Made by a program: the position numbers and the translations under genes
Part shown: positions 1 through 10,282 of the stretch, in pieces
Layout of the letters: every line of letters begins with the position of its first letter
Numbering within the stretch: the first letter of the stretch is position 1
The notes under the pieces: generated by a model
The model's input: the letters and a program-made list of their open reading frames with translations, nothing else
Databases searched by the model: none
What the model was told of the DNA's origin: nothing
DNA from: Acrasis kona
Taxonomy: Eukaryota; Heterolobosea; Eutetramitea; Acrasida; Acrasidae
Reading direction: 5' to 3'
DNA: 36,966 nucleotides
Assembly (NCBI GenBank): GCA_026419775.2
Contig: JAOPGA020001480.1
Coordinates: forward strand, 1 to 36,966

Positions 1-1099
1 TAGCACGTAACCTGTTTTAGTATTGTCTTCGGCGCCAGATACTCTGCTATTCTTTATTGCTCTTAAAGCGTCTAAAAACGAACTCCTATCCTCGTCCCGC
101 CAAGTGCACAGAGCATCCAATTCGTCAATGATTAAAACGACTTTTGATTCACGAAAGTGCTTGCTACCGTTACCGAATAACTTGCGAAAAGTATCCATGT
201 TCAATTCTTTTTCATCTTTAACCTCGAATTCTGCACAATCCAATAGTACCTTAAGTGTACTTACTAAACCAGCTTCCCCTTGCACAGCTGAGATCATGAT
301 CAATTCAAATTCCGACCGTAAACTTTCTATTAACGCTTTGGCCCTTGTAGACTAGAAAAGTTGAAACCAAAACAATGTGTTGAATTACCTTTCCGCTTTG
401 ACTTGGTGCAACGAGGGTGGTGAACGCCATACGCTCGATTCTTCCTCTCAGGTTTAATTCATTCCATGGAGAGGGATCAACATAGTAGTGATACGCCGGG
501 ATCAAATCACCATTTGCAGCGAATACTTTTGTATGTCCCCTAGACTTTGCAACGATTTCTCCTGTATCATCACCTCCTTCATCTTTTGCATCTTCATGCT
601 TGCGCTTTAGTGATGGTCCTTAAAAATGAGTGAACAGTATACCAAATGAATTACTTTTGTCTTCAATGGATGCTTTCTTAGTCGAAAATGATTTGCTTGA
701 ACGTAACGCACTTTCGGTTGATTTTTTTGCTGTCTTTTCATCAGCTGCTGACTTAGTGGTCGTTGTCGTTTTTTGTTTCTTGATCGGTGGTCCCTTTGTT
801 TCTTCATCAATTTCTGATTTGTTCTCCTCTGATTCGGATTCTTCAGCATTCGTTAAGTTCTTTCTTTTCGCCTTTCTCTTCTTGGTGGTAGTGTGTTTTG
901 TTTTTAATTTAGTTTCTTGAACAACAACATTTTCTTCGTCCTGTCCACTCTTTATGGATTTCTTTTCAGATGCTACTTTTGGTGTGATCTTTGATCCTTT
1001 TGATGCGGCAGTGAATTTTTTTGTTTTTTCATCCATTTCAACGTGTGCTGTGGGGTCTTGGATGTCAGTGTTTGTGAATAAGTTTGTAAGAGCTTTCAA
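1..1099 (-). CDS. P-loop (AAA-like) ATPase with basic N-terminal region, partial at the window edge
   Basis: Three exons read in one frame: 1099-655, 618-389 and 351-1, with introns 352-388 (37 nt) and 619-654 (36 nt). Both introns have GT-AG ends, and the phases fit. Exon 1 is rich in Lys, Ser, Thr and Glu, with nuclear-localisation-like clusters (KKRKAKRK, PIKKQK). The next exon gives YYVDPSPWNEL and a Walker A built across intron 2 (APSQSGKST). About 75 residues later comes a Walker B (VVLIIDELDALC). The protein runs off the left edge, so the C-terminus is unseen. The ATG is not certain: there is none in frame before an upstream stop, and 1099 is a TTG. A short ATG ORF at 1255-1183, coding MCGVVTIKVVILSGDFDG, looks like a ubiquitin-like header of the Crinkler type and may be the true first exon. 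I infer a Crinkler-type or orphan AAA ATPase. The ATPase motifs are seen; the family name is a guess. Confidence 0.6.
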
Positions 1100-1317
1100 G
1101 AAATTGGTTGAAAGTATGCATTTTGGTGAACTGGCCAGGGAAAGTTATGACAAGGTTTCAAAGCAGGAAAGTTGGTCACCAATCTAGAAGAGTAGATAAA
1201 CTCCATCAAAGTCACCGCTGAGGATGACGACCTTAATAGTCACAACACCACACATTCTTTTGAATAAAAGAAAATGTACCAAATTGATGAGCAGCAATTT
1301 ACATATATAATAAAGAG

Positions 1318-1485
1318 ATGATGAAACTTAATGTCCCCAAAACACTCATAGAAGTGCGGTCGATATTAACTGACAACTACAACATACTTTCCATAAATGA
1401 AAATCAGAAGAAGAAGTGTTCAAACATTTTAAAATGTATCGGTGATAATCTCACCAAACCTGAATACATACTAGATTGGTTTTAA
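1318..1485 (+). CDS. small orphan ORF, 55 aa
   Basis: An ATG-initiated ORF (tandem ATG ATG) runs to TAA and encodes a Leu/Ile/Asn/Lys-rich peptide starting MMKLNVPKTLIEVRS and ending EYILDWF. It sits between two minus-strand genes, 40 bp from the end of the next one (1526). I recognise no family. Its composition resembles an alpha-helical protein more than random AT-rich sequence. It could be a complete small gene, a fragment of a larger one, or chance. Confidence 0.3.
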   Translation: MMKLNVPKTLIEVRSILTDNYNILSINENQKKKCSNILKCIGDNLTKPEYILDWF

Positions 1486-1525
1486 CGACGTTTTTTATTA
1501 TTCTTCATTTTGTTGGTGTCTCTGA

Positions 1526-2032
1526 TTAGAGCATATTTCTCATTGCTGGAAGTGATCGATAAGAGACTGAACAATCATAATTTTCCATTTTGTTTTTACC
1601 AAAAAACCATCGGCCAGCAGTCAAAGTGAGTCTGTCGTTTACAAGATGACGGCTAATGTTTTCTTCAAACTTTAAACAAAAAACGACCAATACGAACTGC
1701 ATTTGGTTATTGACCTGAATTATAATTCTGCTTTTTTCAATCTCTTCCCTAACGGTAGACAAGGTTGTTATTTCATCAAACTTGACTGCATTACCGATGG
1801 TCACAAGTTCCGCTGCCTTCACGAAACCATCACAGGAGCCTGATTTTTTGGCTGGTATTCCAATGTATCCAGGAGGCAACAATAAATCAAATATCTGGAC
1901 GAATGCGAACTTTTGAACAATGTGGTTCCAACCATGGGATTGAATATTCTGTACCATCTGACGTGACATGTGAGAGTCACCTTGTTTTGATACCTTTCCT
2001 GACGGGTTTAAATTCTGCAGAAGAAGTATCAT
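1526..2032 (-). CDS. hypothetical protein, 168 aa
   Basis: A single ATG-to-TAA ORF contains a coherent stretch including FDLLLPPGYIGIPAKKSG and, near the C-terminus, LTLTAGRWFFGKNK. It has no signal peptide and no obvious membrane segment. I do not recognise the family. An in-frame stretch at 1569-1601 (gtaaaaac...ttcag, 33 nt) could be an intron without changing the frame. An upstream ATG at 2061 begins a different frame (MASGEFTDIHD). It would need an intron plus a further frame change to join, so the simple ORF is preferred. Confidence 0.45.
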   Translation of the reverse strand: MILLLQNLNPSGKVSKQGDSHMSRQMVQNIQSHGWNHIVQKFAFVQIFDLLLPPGYIGIPAKKSGSCDGFVKAAELVTIGNAVKFDEITTLSTVREEIEKSRIIIQVNNQMQFVLVVFCLKFEENISRHLVNDRLTLTAGRWFFGKNKMENYDCSVSYRSLPAMRNML

Positions 2033-2468
2033 GAATATCAGTGAATTCGCCAGACGCCATTTTCAAATTCGAATCATACAAATCAGCACTCTTGTAAAGG
2101 AGACAACAAGAGAGATATAACCATCGTAAGGAAAAATCAGCTACTATATATCAACACTTCTCGAAGGGCAACAGCGTGATCTACGTCACCAGTCACCACC
2201 ATCACATTACAAGTACGATTTAGAACTATGTAACAGACACATTACAATCGGAAAATCTACTCAAACTACCACCAATACGAGTCAACAAATCGTATCGGAT
2301 CGATACATGATTGAAATGCGAATCAAAATAGAGTAAAAACATTTACCTTCAATAGAATTGAATCAACATTCCAATCGAACAAGGAGAGGAGACAACNTAA
2401 AAAGCTGATTCAAGCCCAGCAAATTTTTCTTTTAATTGTTACAAAAGATTGACAATCATTGTTGCATG
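2033..2468. other. intergenic region, nothing recognised
   Basis: AT-rich sequence between two minus-strand ORFs, with an undetermined base at 2397. I see no tRNA, repeat or convincing exon. It probably contains the promoter of the 1526-2032 gene and the 3' end of the 2469-2855 gene. Confidence 0.5.
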
Positions 2469-2855
2469 TTAGTCCACATGATATCCTATAGCTTTTACTT
2501 CGATTCTTTCCTTAAACTCTCCGGCAACTGCTTTGAAAGTATCTTCATTAGCAATTGTGCCTGTACGTCCGTTCGCTTTCAGGTATTCAACTTGTTCCAC
2601 CTCATATCCAACTTGATTTTTCAAAACTTCCAATAATTTTGAGAAAGATGTCGCGTCGACGTCACGATCACGATCATTCACCACAACACACACTTTGAGA
2701 GTATGTTGCTGACTACTCTGACCACTCACAGATGCGGGTGGCATCATCGCATTGTTTGTGGCAAATTCTCTGCAGAGGTCTTGGAACGGGTATGTTTCAT
2801 TTCGCCTTGAACGTAATAGAGCATCATAATTGACGCTTCCTAGGAACTTACGCAT
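2469..2855 (-). CDS. hypothetical protein, 128 aa
   Basis: The ORF is ATG-initiated (MRKFLGSVNYDALL) and ends TAA. The N-terminal third is polar. The C-terminal half has an alternating pattern (LKVCVVVNDRDRDVDA, then LLEVLKNQVGYEVEQVEYLKA, ending VKAIGYHVD) that suggests a small alpha/beta fold. No family was recognised. It lies 43 bp downstream of the 2899-3585 ORF on the same strand, so the two could belong to one unit. The intervening bases include in-frame stops. A good GTAAG donor (gtaagttcc) lies at its start codon, so the first exon may differ. Confidence 0.45.
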   Translation of the reverse strand: MRKFLGSVNYDALLRSRRNETYPFQDLCREFATNNAMMPPASVSGQSSQQHTLKVCVVVNDRDRDVDATSFSKLLEVLKNQVGYEVEQVEYLKANGRTGTIANEDTFKAVAGEFKERIEVKAIGYHVD

Positions 2856-2898
2856 TGAAACATCGTCACAAATGTGTCACTGTTGAATGTAAAATATT

Positions 2899-3585
2899 TT
2901 ATTTCATTAATAGAGATGCAACCAATGCAATTGATTTGTCTACCTCCTCTTTGTTGTTCAGATCAAGCCAATTTGTCACTTTATTGGTAATAGTCTCTGA
3001 TACACTTATAGGTTGCGAGTTGTTATTGTTTTCAACTCGCTTGGCATGCGCTTTTGCATTTCTAATGTATCGTTTTGTCTCATCACCATCAACTGTTGCA
3101 ATGTTTTGATTAGTAGATTTACAAATACTTGCTACAGGCACATCATAGAAGCACAATCTTGTAAACAGGGCTTGTGTTGTTTCCTTGCCTTCTTGTTGAA
3201 AATAAACTTTTATAGGAAAGGCAAGTGAGGTAATACATGTTCGTTCTTCATTGCTGGAAATGTCCTCAGAAAGTATTCCAAATACAGACTTAAATTGTTG
3301 TTCGTCAAGCTTGTAGCATGATTGCCTATCTCCTTTGTACAGTCTTTGGCCTTTACGCGGTACAAATTTCGTGGCTGTCTTGTNATTAAAAAGTAGTTGG
3401 TACTGCTCNTTAGTCATGTCCACCGTCTTTTTCATTCCTGGGTACCTTTTTCTTTTTACTAATTTCTTTAACACCGAACCAACATTAGATAACATCTTAT
3501 GCTTTCCATCATCAGTCTTCACTGGAGAGAAATGTGTAATGCCATTATCTTGTGTGTCTGGATAATCCAAAGTGTACGTCACCAT
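2899..3585 (-). CDS. hypothetical protein, 228 aa, with two undetermined bases
   Basis: An ATG ORF starts MVTYTLDYPDTQDNGITHF and ends ALVASLLMK. It is rich in Lys and Thr, with a basic segment (KKLVKRKRYPGMKK), a central segment with IKVYFQQEGKETTQ, and a C-terminal polar tail (ENNNNSQPIS). Two Ns (3384 and 3409) fall inside it, giving two unknown residues without breaking the frame. No recognised domain, signal peptide or membrane segment. Its function is unknown. Confidence 0.45.
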   Translation of the reverse strand: MVTYTLDYPDTQDNGITHFSPVKTDDGKHKMLSNVGSVLKKLVKRKRYPGMKKTVDMTXEQYQLLFNXKTATKFVPRKGQRLYKGDRQSCYKLDEQQFKSVFGILSEDISSNEERTCITSLAFPIKVYFQQEGKETTQALFTRLCFYDVPVASICKSTNQNIATVDGDETKRYIRNAKAHAKRVENNNNSQPISVSETITNKVTNWLDLNNKEEVDKSIALVASLLMK

Positions 3586-3767
3586 TATTGCGTTGTTGTT
3601 GTATTATCCTCCATTGTGTTCGTTGCCAGACCTTGCACGATGTGATTCGAGCTGTATTTATCTTCCAATTATCGAATTAGGAGAATAGGAAATTAAAAAA
3701 AGTACATTGCTACAACACTTTTTTTACTACTTATTTTGAAAATCTGCGAGTTAAAACTAGACTAACT

Positions 3768-3929
3768 TAGAGCTCATAAGTTCCCACGGGGGTGTTGCAC
3801 ACCATGAAACCTTTACCTCCATTTTGAGATACCAATTGATGGATTCTATCTTCTATTTTGTGCGTGTGGGCCTGTTGGGCAGCTGAGATTGTAATTATTG
3901 TGTTTGTTGCCGATGCACAGACTGACAGA
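3768..3929 (-). other. possible roadblock/LC7-like exon or fragment
   Basis: A minus-strand open frame of 54 codons without its own start. After a plausible acceptor (aatctcag) it reads AQQAHTHKIEDRIHQLVSQN followed by GGKGFMVCNT. This resembles the opening of a roadblock/LC7 dynein light chain, where a helix is followed by KGxxGxxVxNTEG. The rest of an LC7 domain does not follow: the frame stops after PVGTYEL. A donor at 3920s (gtaaatt) would allow a preceding exon. It may be a decayed gene, an exon with unseen partners, or chance. Confidence 0.2.
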
Positions 3930-3997
3930 GTAATTTACCTTGGCTATTAGAGCAATAAAGGATCTTTAAAGAAAGTAAGTTTGCTGATTATAGTGGT

Positions 3998-4126
3998 ATG
4001 AAATCATCCAATTCAACCATCATGGAGAGTCAAACAGAAACATGGACATTACTGCATTTTCTATCCGGATATCACCCAACAGATCTGGATAAGGATCTCA
4101 CAATCTTCGCTACGAATGACTTGTAA
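3998..4126 (+). CDS. small ORF, 42 aa, weak
   Basis: An ATG ORF encodes MKSSNSTIMESQTETWTLLH and continues to FATNDL before TAA. A second ATG lies at 4022. The composition is ordinary. No homology is recognised, and there is no obvious splice to the next gene at 4249. It overlaps the upstream side of the LC7-like minus-strand frame. Treat it as a possibility only. Confidence 0.2.
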   Translation: MKSSNSTIMESQTETWTLLHFLSGYHPTDLDKDLTIFATNDL

Positions 4127-4248
4127 TAAGTAGTATTCAATCAACCTTTTTGATATTATGCCCAATAAGCGTCAAATTAGTCTAAAAGTTTTGGGACCAA
4201 TTGTTATGTTGACGTTGATGGTTGATGGTTTCTTTCATTTCAAAAAAA

Positions 4249-4647
4249 ATGTCTAAGAAGTTACATGTCAAGGAATTAGCTGAACGCATTGAGGACGAAG
4301 ACGATACACTAACAAAACTAGAACTTCAATCGCTTTCGATCGATGAGAACGATCTCACAACGCTTCTTGAGCCCCTAAAGAACAGCAAAATCGTTAAAGA
4401 ATTAAATTTGAGCAATAACGAGAGTTTAGATGACCATTCGGTTGGTGTGCTTTGCGATATTATTTCATCATGCAAATCGCTCAACAAGATCTATTTAGAA
4501 GGAACGTTATACACAAAGATATCAACCATATTACATGCTATCAAAATTACAGAAAGCATCGAAGATGCAACACTACCAGAAGCCGCAACAGAGGATGAAT
4601 TAGACTTATTGGACGCCATTCTGGAAGAAAGAGAGAGGAAGGATTAA
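4249..4647 (+). CDS. small leucine-rich-repeat protein (tropomodulin/RNI-like), about 132 aa
   Basis: The ORF starts MSKKLHVKELAERIEDEDD after an A-rich leader. An in-frame ATG also exists at 4225. The middle has the LRR rhythm of the RNase-inhibitor/tropomodulin type: KLELQSLSIDENDLTTLLEP followed by KELNLSNNESLDDHSVGVLC and LNKIYLEGT. The C-terminus is acidic (TEDELDLLDAILEERERKD). About three repeats are visible, so it is much shorter than typical LRR proteins. Such proteins act as protein-binding scaffolds, and no specific partner can be inferred. Confidence 0.6.
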   Translation: MSKKLHVKELAERIEDEDDTLTKLELQSLSIDENDLTTLLEPLKNSKIVKELNLSNNESLDDHSVGVLCDIISSCKSLNKIYLEGTLYTKISTILHAIKITESIEDATLPEAATEDELDLLDAILEERERKD

Positions 4648-5196
4648 CACATCGTATTCTTAGTAAATAAACGTTATCAATTCTTGATAAAATTGTTTGA
4701 ATTACTACCACGAAAATCCCATCATAATTTCCGACGTTATTGTTGATGAATTTGTATTAAGTAAACGACATGATTAACTCTCTTCAATCTTATAAAAGTT
4801 ATGTTTATTACGTCTTACGAAATCTCAACATTACAGATTTGTTAACGTTACATTCGCGTTCTAAAAATGTATCTGCTCGATGTGATCACGTTGTGAAAAT
4901 TTCCATCTTCTGAATTTGATTAAAGAATACATCTGCTATATATCACGTTTGTAATCTATTAGGAACATGTTCACTTTGCTAAAGGTGGATAATAGTAAAG
5001 CAACAGTGGTGCACGCTTCTTTTGGCTGGTTATGTAGATGATTAAACTTTGTCAACGTTATTTATAAGTGAAAGAGGACATTGAATTTTCAACAACTATT
5101 TTTCCGTTGGCCAATCAGTGCCGTGTTAAATAAACCCCGTAGCACAAATACTTCTTATTCTCAACCGTTTTGTCTCGTGAAAAACAACAACACACA
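4648..5196. promoter_or_regulatory. upstream region of the ADP/ATP carrier gene
   Basis: No gene is recognised in this roughly 550 bp AT-rich stretch. A CCAAT box (5111-5115, within GGCCAATCAG) lies about 85 bp before the carrier start codon, and the leader just before the ATG is A/C-rich (acaacacacaATG). The strong codon bias of the following gene suggests high expression, so this should be an active promoter. The core elements are inferred only. Confidence 0.35.
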
Positions 5197-6219
5197 ATGT
5201 CAGCACCATCCGGTAACCCAAGCGAAGTCAAGAACGCCTCAAACGTTGTTGTCCCAGCCAAGACAGCCCCAGTTGCAGTCGTCCAAAAGGATTCAACCGT
5301 CGTTGGTTTCCTAAAGGATTTCGTTATTGGAGGTGCCTCAGGTGCCGTTGCCAAGACCATTACTGCACCAATTGAACGTGTCAAGATTATCATCCAAACT
5401 CAAGACGCCAACCCACGTATCATCTCAGGTGAAGTCCCAAGATACACTGGTATCGTCAACTGCTTCTCACGTGTAAGATCCGAGCAAGGTTTCGGTGCCT
5501 TCTGGCGTGGAAACATGACCAACGTCATCCGTTACTTCCCAACTCAAGCCTTCAACTTTGCATTCAAGGACTCCATCAAGAAGATGTTCCCCAAATACAG
5601 CCCCAAGACTGAGTTCGGCAAGTTCTTCTTGGTCCAATTGGCATCAGGAGGTTTGGCAGGAGCTGGTTCATTGTGCATCGTCTACCCTCTAGATTACGCC
5701 CGTACTCGTTTGGCCTCAGACGTCGGTGCCAAGCGTGATTTCAACGGATTGTGGGATTGCTTGTCAAAGACCGCCAGAGGACCATCAGGTATCCTTGGTT
5801 TATACAATGGTTTCGGTGTATCCGTCATGGGTATCATTCCATACCGTGGTGTCTACTTCGGTCTATACGATACTCTACGTGAGTTGAACCCATACAAGTC
5901 TGACTTGTCACCAATTGGTTTCGCCGCCAGATTCGCTGTCGCCCAAACCACCGCCATCGCTGCAGGTTATGCCTCATACCCATTCGACACTGTCCGTCGT
6001 CGTCTACAAATGCAATCCGAGAAGCCAAAGGAACAATGGGTATACAAGGGTGCTGCTCACTGCTTAAACAAGGTTATCAAGGACGAGGGTGTCAATGCTT
6101 TGTTCAAGGGAGCTGGTGCCAACGCACTAAGAACCGTTGGTTCAGCCTTAGTTTTGGTATTGTACGATTCACTCCAAACATTCCTTGGTGTAAACATTGG
6201 AGCTGGAGGAGCCGAATAA
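5197..6219 (+). CDS. mitochondrial ADP/ATP carrier (adenine nucleotide translocase), 340 aa
   Basis: This mitochondrial carrier of the inner membrane would exchange matrix ATP for cytosolic ADP. Three tandem repeats carry the Px(D/E)xx(K/R) signatures: APIERVKIIIQ, YPLDYARTRLA and YPFDTVRRRLQ. The first repeat has the carrier-like RYFPTQAFNFAFKD segment, and the second has GFGVSVMGIIPYRGVYFG; both are typical of ADP/ATP carriers. The N-terminal ~45 residues form an extension before the first helix. The start is the first ATG in frame. Codons are strongly biased to C-ending forms (ATC, GTC, AAG, GGT), unlike its neighbours, as expected for high expression. There are no introns. One oddity: the nucleotide-carrier hexapeptide is RRRLQM instead of the usual RRRMMM. 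Confidence 0.93.
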   Translation: MSAPSGNPSEVKNASNVVVPAKTAPVAVVQKDSTVVGFLKDFVIGGASGAVAKTITAPIERVKIIIQTQDANPRIISGEVPRYTGIVNCFSRVRSEQGFGAFWRGNMTNVIRYFPTQAFNFAFKDSIKKMFPKYSPKTEFGKFFLVQLASGGLAGAGSLCIVYPLDYARTRLASDVGAKRDFNGLWDCLSKTARGPSGILGLYNGFGVSVMGIIPYRGVYFGLYDTLRELNPYKSDLSPIGFAARFAVAQTTAIAAGYASYPFDTVRRRLQMQSEKPKEQWVYKGAAHCLNKVIKDEGVNALFKGAGANALRTVGSALVLVLYDSLQTFLGVNIGAGGAE

Positions 6220-6247
6220 ATTTTCAAATGAATTTCAAAATTTTTTT

Positions 6248-6775
6248 TTATTCTTCTTGTCTTTTCATTAACAAGTATATACTGCTATCTGGTTCGATTT
6301 TCTTGAGAGGCTTGGGACTGGCACTGAGTTTCATAATTAAACCACCAAAACTAATGAGGACGCTCCTTTTAAAGGTTAAAAATCGTTTGGCGTGCAAAAC
6401 ACTCACATCTTTTCGACATCTTTTTCGGGTACGAATTTGAATACTCTTCCAAACATGACGTAATCAAAGTCGTCCATGAGATTTGTGTCTATTGGAAGTG
6501 ATGATGATAATGTGAATCAAATGTATGATGCGAACCTCCATCTTGTATTGTTTTTGCCAAGGCAACTTTTAAATGTTCGCCCTTTCGTACTTTGTATAAA
6601 TCCTCGTTAATGTCCAACACCAAATCCATGTCTTCGTCGAGGCTCTTGCATATTAATCTGGCCACTAACCACCGTGTTATTCTGTTATTCGAATCGTAGT
6701 CTCACCTTTATCAAACTTTTTGCCTTCAGGATCTACTTGCTCCACATTAAAGACATCTTGGACAATGAACGACAT
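6248..6775 (-). CDS. RPB8: RNA polymerases I/II/III shared subunit RPABC3 (RPB8), 132 aa
   Basis: This small OB-fold subunit is shared by all three nuclear RNA polymerases. Four exons (6775-6706, 6664-6536, 6488-6407, 6365-6248) are separated by GT-AG introns of 41, 47 and 41 nt. They give exactly 133 codons. The spliced protein starts MSFIVQDVFNVEQVDPEGKK and continues with DEDMDLVLDINEDLYKV. It then has LMDDFDYVMFGRVFK, the family's central motif, followed by SFGGLIMKL and the C-terminal IYLLMKR. Length and motif order match the family. No single unspliced ORF covers it, so it is easy to miss. It is convergent with the ADP/ATP carrier, only 28 bp apart. Confidence 0.93.
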
Positions 6776-6805
6776 TTGTGTTAAAATTGAAGTTGATTGT
6801 AAATT

Positions 6806-9800
6806 TTATTTTGAAAAGAACAAGTAAAATAAATCCGCAAACTCACTCGTGTGTGCACGTAACACGTCCTTGGCACTCTGCATGTACATTTGGACATCAC
6901 ATTCGATAGGAAAAGTCCTCTTGGCACCGTCCTCACTATATTCCTCCTCTTTGGGCGGATAATTACTAACAAAATGAAACACACTCATGCACACGCTAAC
7001 AATCTCTTCGGACGTTAACCTATCTATCAAATTTACAACGTAACATAAGGGAGCAGGAACCCACTGAGCATTCACTGCATAACTAACAATCAGATGTGTA
7101 TGTTGGACAAGATTCGGAGGTAATTGCTTGTTACCGTGCCAAGTACCAATACAATTCACCATCATGCTCAACCAAACAGGATAAAAAGACAAGAATAAAA
7201 CAGGTTCTTTTTGAGAAATCAAAGACAAGACATGATACAAAATTGGAAAATCATGAAACATTTGATCTATAAATACATCTCTCTCCGTAATGGGCTTCCT
7301 AGGCAATACTTGACAGTATTGCTCATAAGTAGCACATTGACCAAATGCACAATTCAATCTCCTCTTTATTTGTTTTACTAATTGTGGAATGTGTCCACAT
7401 TCAGACAATAACAACATCATTAGTGTCGTATTGTTTTTTACAACATTTGATTGTTGTAATTGACTCGCAGTGAGTGGTTGACTCTTTTTCTTTTTTCTTA
7501 ATTGAACCCTTCCGCTCATTACAACAGCCTGTTGTTCTTGGCCTTGTTTGGAAGCATCTTGTTTGATAATTAGTAAATTTAATAAATTTACATCTTGTTT
7601 GGATGTTGAATTTAATTTTGGTAATTTTGTAAAGGACGCAAATGAGTCACCAAAGTGAATCCTGGTCAATTCCATTCTACGGTCTGTGGAAATGGATTGA
7701 TGAGAGAGAGGGTTTATTAAGTACTGGTTCATTAGTTGCACCAATGTATCATAACCATGTAGTGGAAATCCAATCAAGTGATTTAATTTTGATTTTGATT
7801 GAAAATCAAAATGAGTATTTAATTTAGAATGTAACATTCCACAGGTCATTAATTCTAACCAATAATTAATGACACCATCTGCACATTTTTGATTCAAATT
7901 ACAAAGTGATTTGATTAAATTACCCATCATATAAATGCATTCCAGAGGGTCAATTCCATTCAATATATGAAAATGATATAGTATATTAGAAGAATCTAAT
8001 TCAGGATTACTAATCATGATTTGATGGATCAAATCTTGATTGCAATTTACAAGGGTTGGTTTCATAAAAAAAACAAAACAAGTAGTAAAGGCCATTGCAC
8101 AAGAAACAACATGATTTTCGAATCCTTTTACATTAGAATCACATTTTAAAAAGGAATGATTTAACATTTTTAAAATTAATAATTTCAAATCAAAATTAAT
8201 AACATGAATAAAAGAATTAAATAAAATGTTCCACTCCAAAGTAGAAACAATTTGGATCCCATATTGGTCCATAAATAATTCTTGTAAAAAATAAATATTT
8301 TTCATAACCAATTCAAATTGTTCATCTTCATGATTAACATGATTCAACAATTCAACAATTACATTTTTAATCAATTTGAAATTTTTTTTGAAAGACAATT
8401 AAAATTGACAAGTAACATTCTTTTTGAATGGATTGGAATGTGAGGATGTGATTTATAATTTTCATACATATATGTAATCCTTCAATCAACCCGATACATT
8501 CAACCAAGTATTGTGATGTTAAATCAGATTCACAATCTGTAATCAAATCAATCACATTCATTGATAATTCATGAACAAATGATTTGGTTCTTTTTGAGTT
8601 TTTTAAACACATGCATTGGTTTTGTAATTTGGAAATAATTCCTTCGATTAGAGTCATACACCATTGATTTTGGTTCTTGTTACAAAAAAGCATTGTAAAT
8701 AAAGAGTTTTGGCGGGAAGAGAATTCGTCGATTTTTGTAATGAAAGCGTCACTTAGATCGGTCATGAGTTCATCTACAATGTGATTGTGTTCCAAAGTAG
8801 TTGTTGGAGATGATAAAGTGGAAATGACTTGGTACCATTCCGATTGATGGATTTGGATCATGTGATGAGAGTTTTTGATGAGTGCAATCATGAACTGCCA
8901 GACGGTAACGTGTGATTTTGTCAAAGTGTTGAAGTTACAATCGGTAATGTATGTGTCGAATAAATGATGTAATGTGTAAAGGACTACTGATGGATCGTGT
9001 TTGAGAGAATGTGAAATTAATTGTGCGTGTGGAATGGATTGTCGACGGATGCCGGTGTTGTGTGATTGTACAAGTAGTTGTGATAGAACGTATGGTATGA
9101 TTGTGTTTGGGTAATGATCCGTCAAGTATACTTGTAACCACTCATAACGTGTCATCTACAAAGTTAGAAGAAACAAGATCAAGATTCGTTACGTCGAAGA
9201 GTTTGAGCAGGAAATGATTGTTCTCTTTGAATGAAGCATGATTGGTCATCATGACTTGGTCAACTTGGATGGCACGATCTGCATGAATGGGCCTATGAAT
9301 GTGTTAGAATGAAGTAAAACGTCTCGTTACAATATTTGTAGTTGAATTTGTTCTTGTGGTTTGATGGGGGATAGGAACCTATGGGAGTGTCAGATGGTTT
9401 GGTGCTGAGATTACGTACTTGACAAGTGCGTTAAGTAGGAATGTGATTAGAGAATTATCCTTGATTAAAAGTAAAGTTTCATCAATGCTTTTATCTGTTT
9501 TGTTGAGTAGATCATCATTTAACTTTTGCTTCTTTGCCGGTGGTGGGTTGTTGGATGATGGATTGCTAAACAAATATCTCTCATAATGTTCTCCAATTGA
9601 CTTTTCTACCATCTTGTTTGTTAAGAAATGTTAGTGTCATTAGGTGCTTACTTCAATTAAAGACCATTTAAATGTTTGATCGGATTGGTTGAAAGCTTTT
9701 AGTAACTCTGCTTCGCAGACATCAATTATTGATGTTAATAGCTCCTCAACTTTTTTATACTCATTTTCGCATTTAACCATTTTGTTTCGGTAAAAGTTAA

Positions 9801-10116
9801 GGTTACCAAGCTGGTGTTGTATAATTGCGTTGTTTTGTTGTCTTTTAATGTTTGACAAGAATGTTTCGTAAATGTCTAAGCACCGTGCTAAACTCTTTTC
9901 CATTGCAGTATAAACGTTTTTAATTGCTGTTTGGTTTTGATCGGCGACAAGGTAACAATTTTGTAGCGTGCGGGCTAGCCGCGAAATGTCGACCACTTCA
10001 ATCACCGATTCAAAACTCATTTTCGGAGCAGATTGTTGTTGCTGCTGGGACATTGGAAATCGAAATATTTCTTCCAATTGTCTATGAACACCCACACCCT
10101 TCTTGCTGTGGTCCAT
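6806..10116 (-). CDS. INTS5: Integrator complex subunit 5-like protein, about 1050 aa, one frameshift
   Basis: Integrator is the nuclear complex that cleaves nascent snRNA and mRNA transcripts. INTS5 is a helical-repeat scaffold. Exons are 10116-9652, 9612-9419, 9378-9331, 9292-9193 and 9155-6806, with introns of 39, 40, 38 and 37 nt. Two local segments recall animal INTS5: YEWLQVYLTDHYPNTIIPYV near the middle, and ITERDVFIDQMFHDFPILYH followed by LSMMVNCIGTW near the C-terminus. Length is close to the animal protein (about 1000 aa). The rest is alpha-helical and low in recognisable motifs. The N-terminal exon has a Gln run (SQQQQQ) and a helical domain. The frame is broken once at an A8 run (8382-8389); removing one A restores it. 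The first two exons could be a separate gene, but the donor (gtaagc) and phase support one gene. The family call comes from recalled similarity only. Confidence 0.65.
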
Positions 10117-10282
10117 CTTATATTGTTTGATTTGTAAAGGTAAACTTATTACAATCCACAAACAATATCCCAATTACAGACCCTTCTTATTATTTACCAA
10201 ATGAAACAAAAGCCGAGCGTATTATTAACTCTATTTTTATTTACATTCTACGTTTATATACAATCAAAATTTCACTACATTT

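Noticed and set aside
1990-2061. A longer version of the 1526-2032 gene starting at ATG 2061 with a 36-nt intron and a 16-nt intron
   Set aside because: A single uninterrupted ATG ORF explains the same sequence; a 16-nt intron is far below every well-supported intron here.
6036-6440. 134-aa ORF overlapping the end of the ADP/ATP carrier
   Set aside because: It is an out-of-frame shadow of the carrier and of RPB8 on the other strand.
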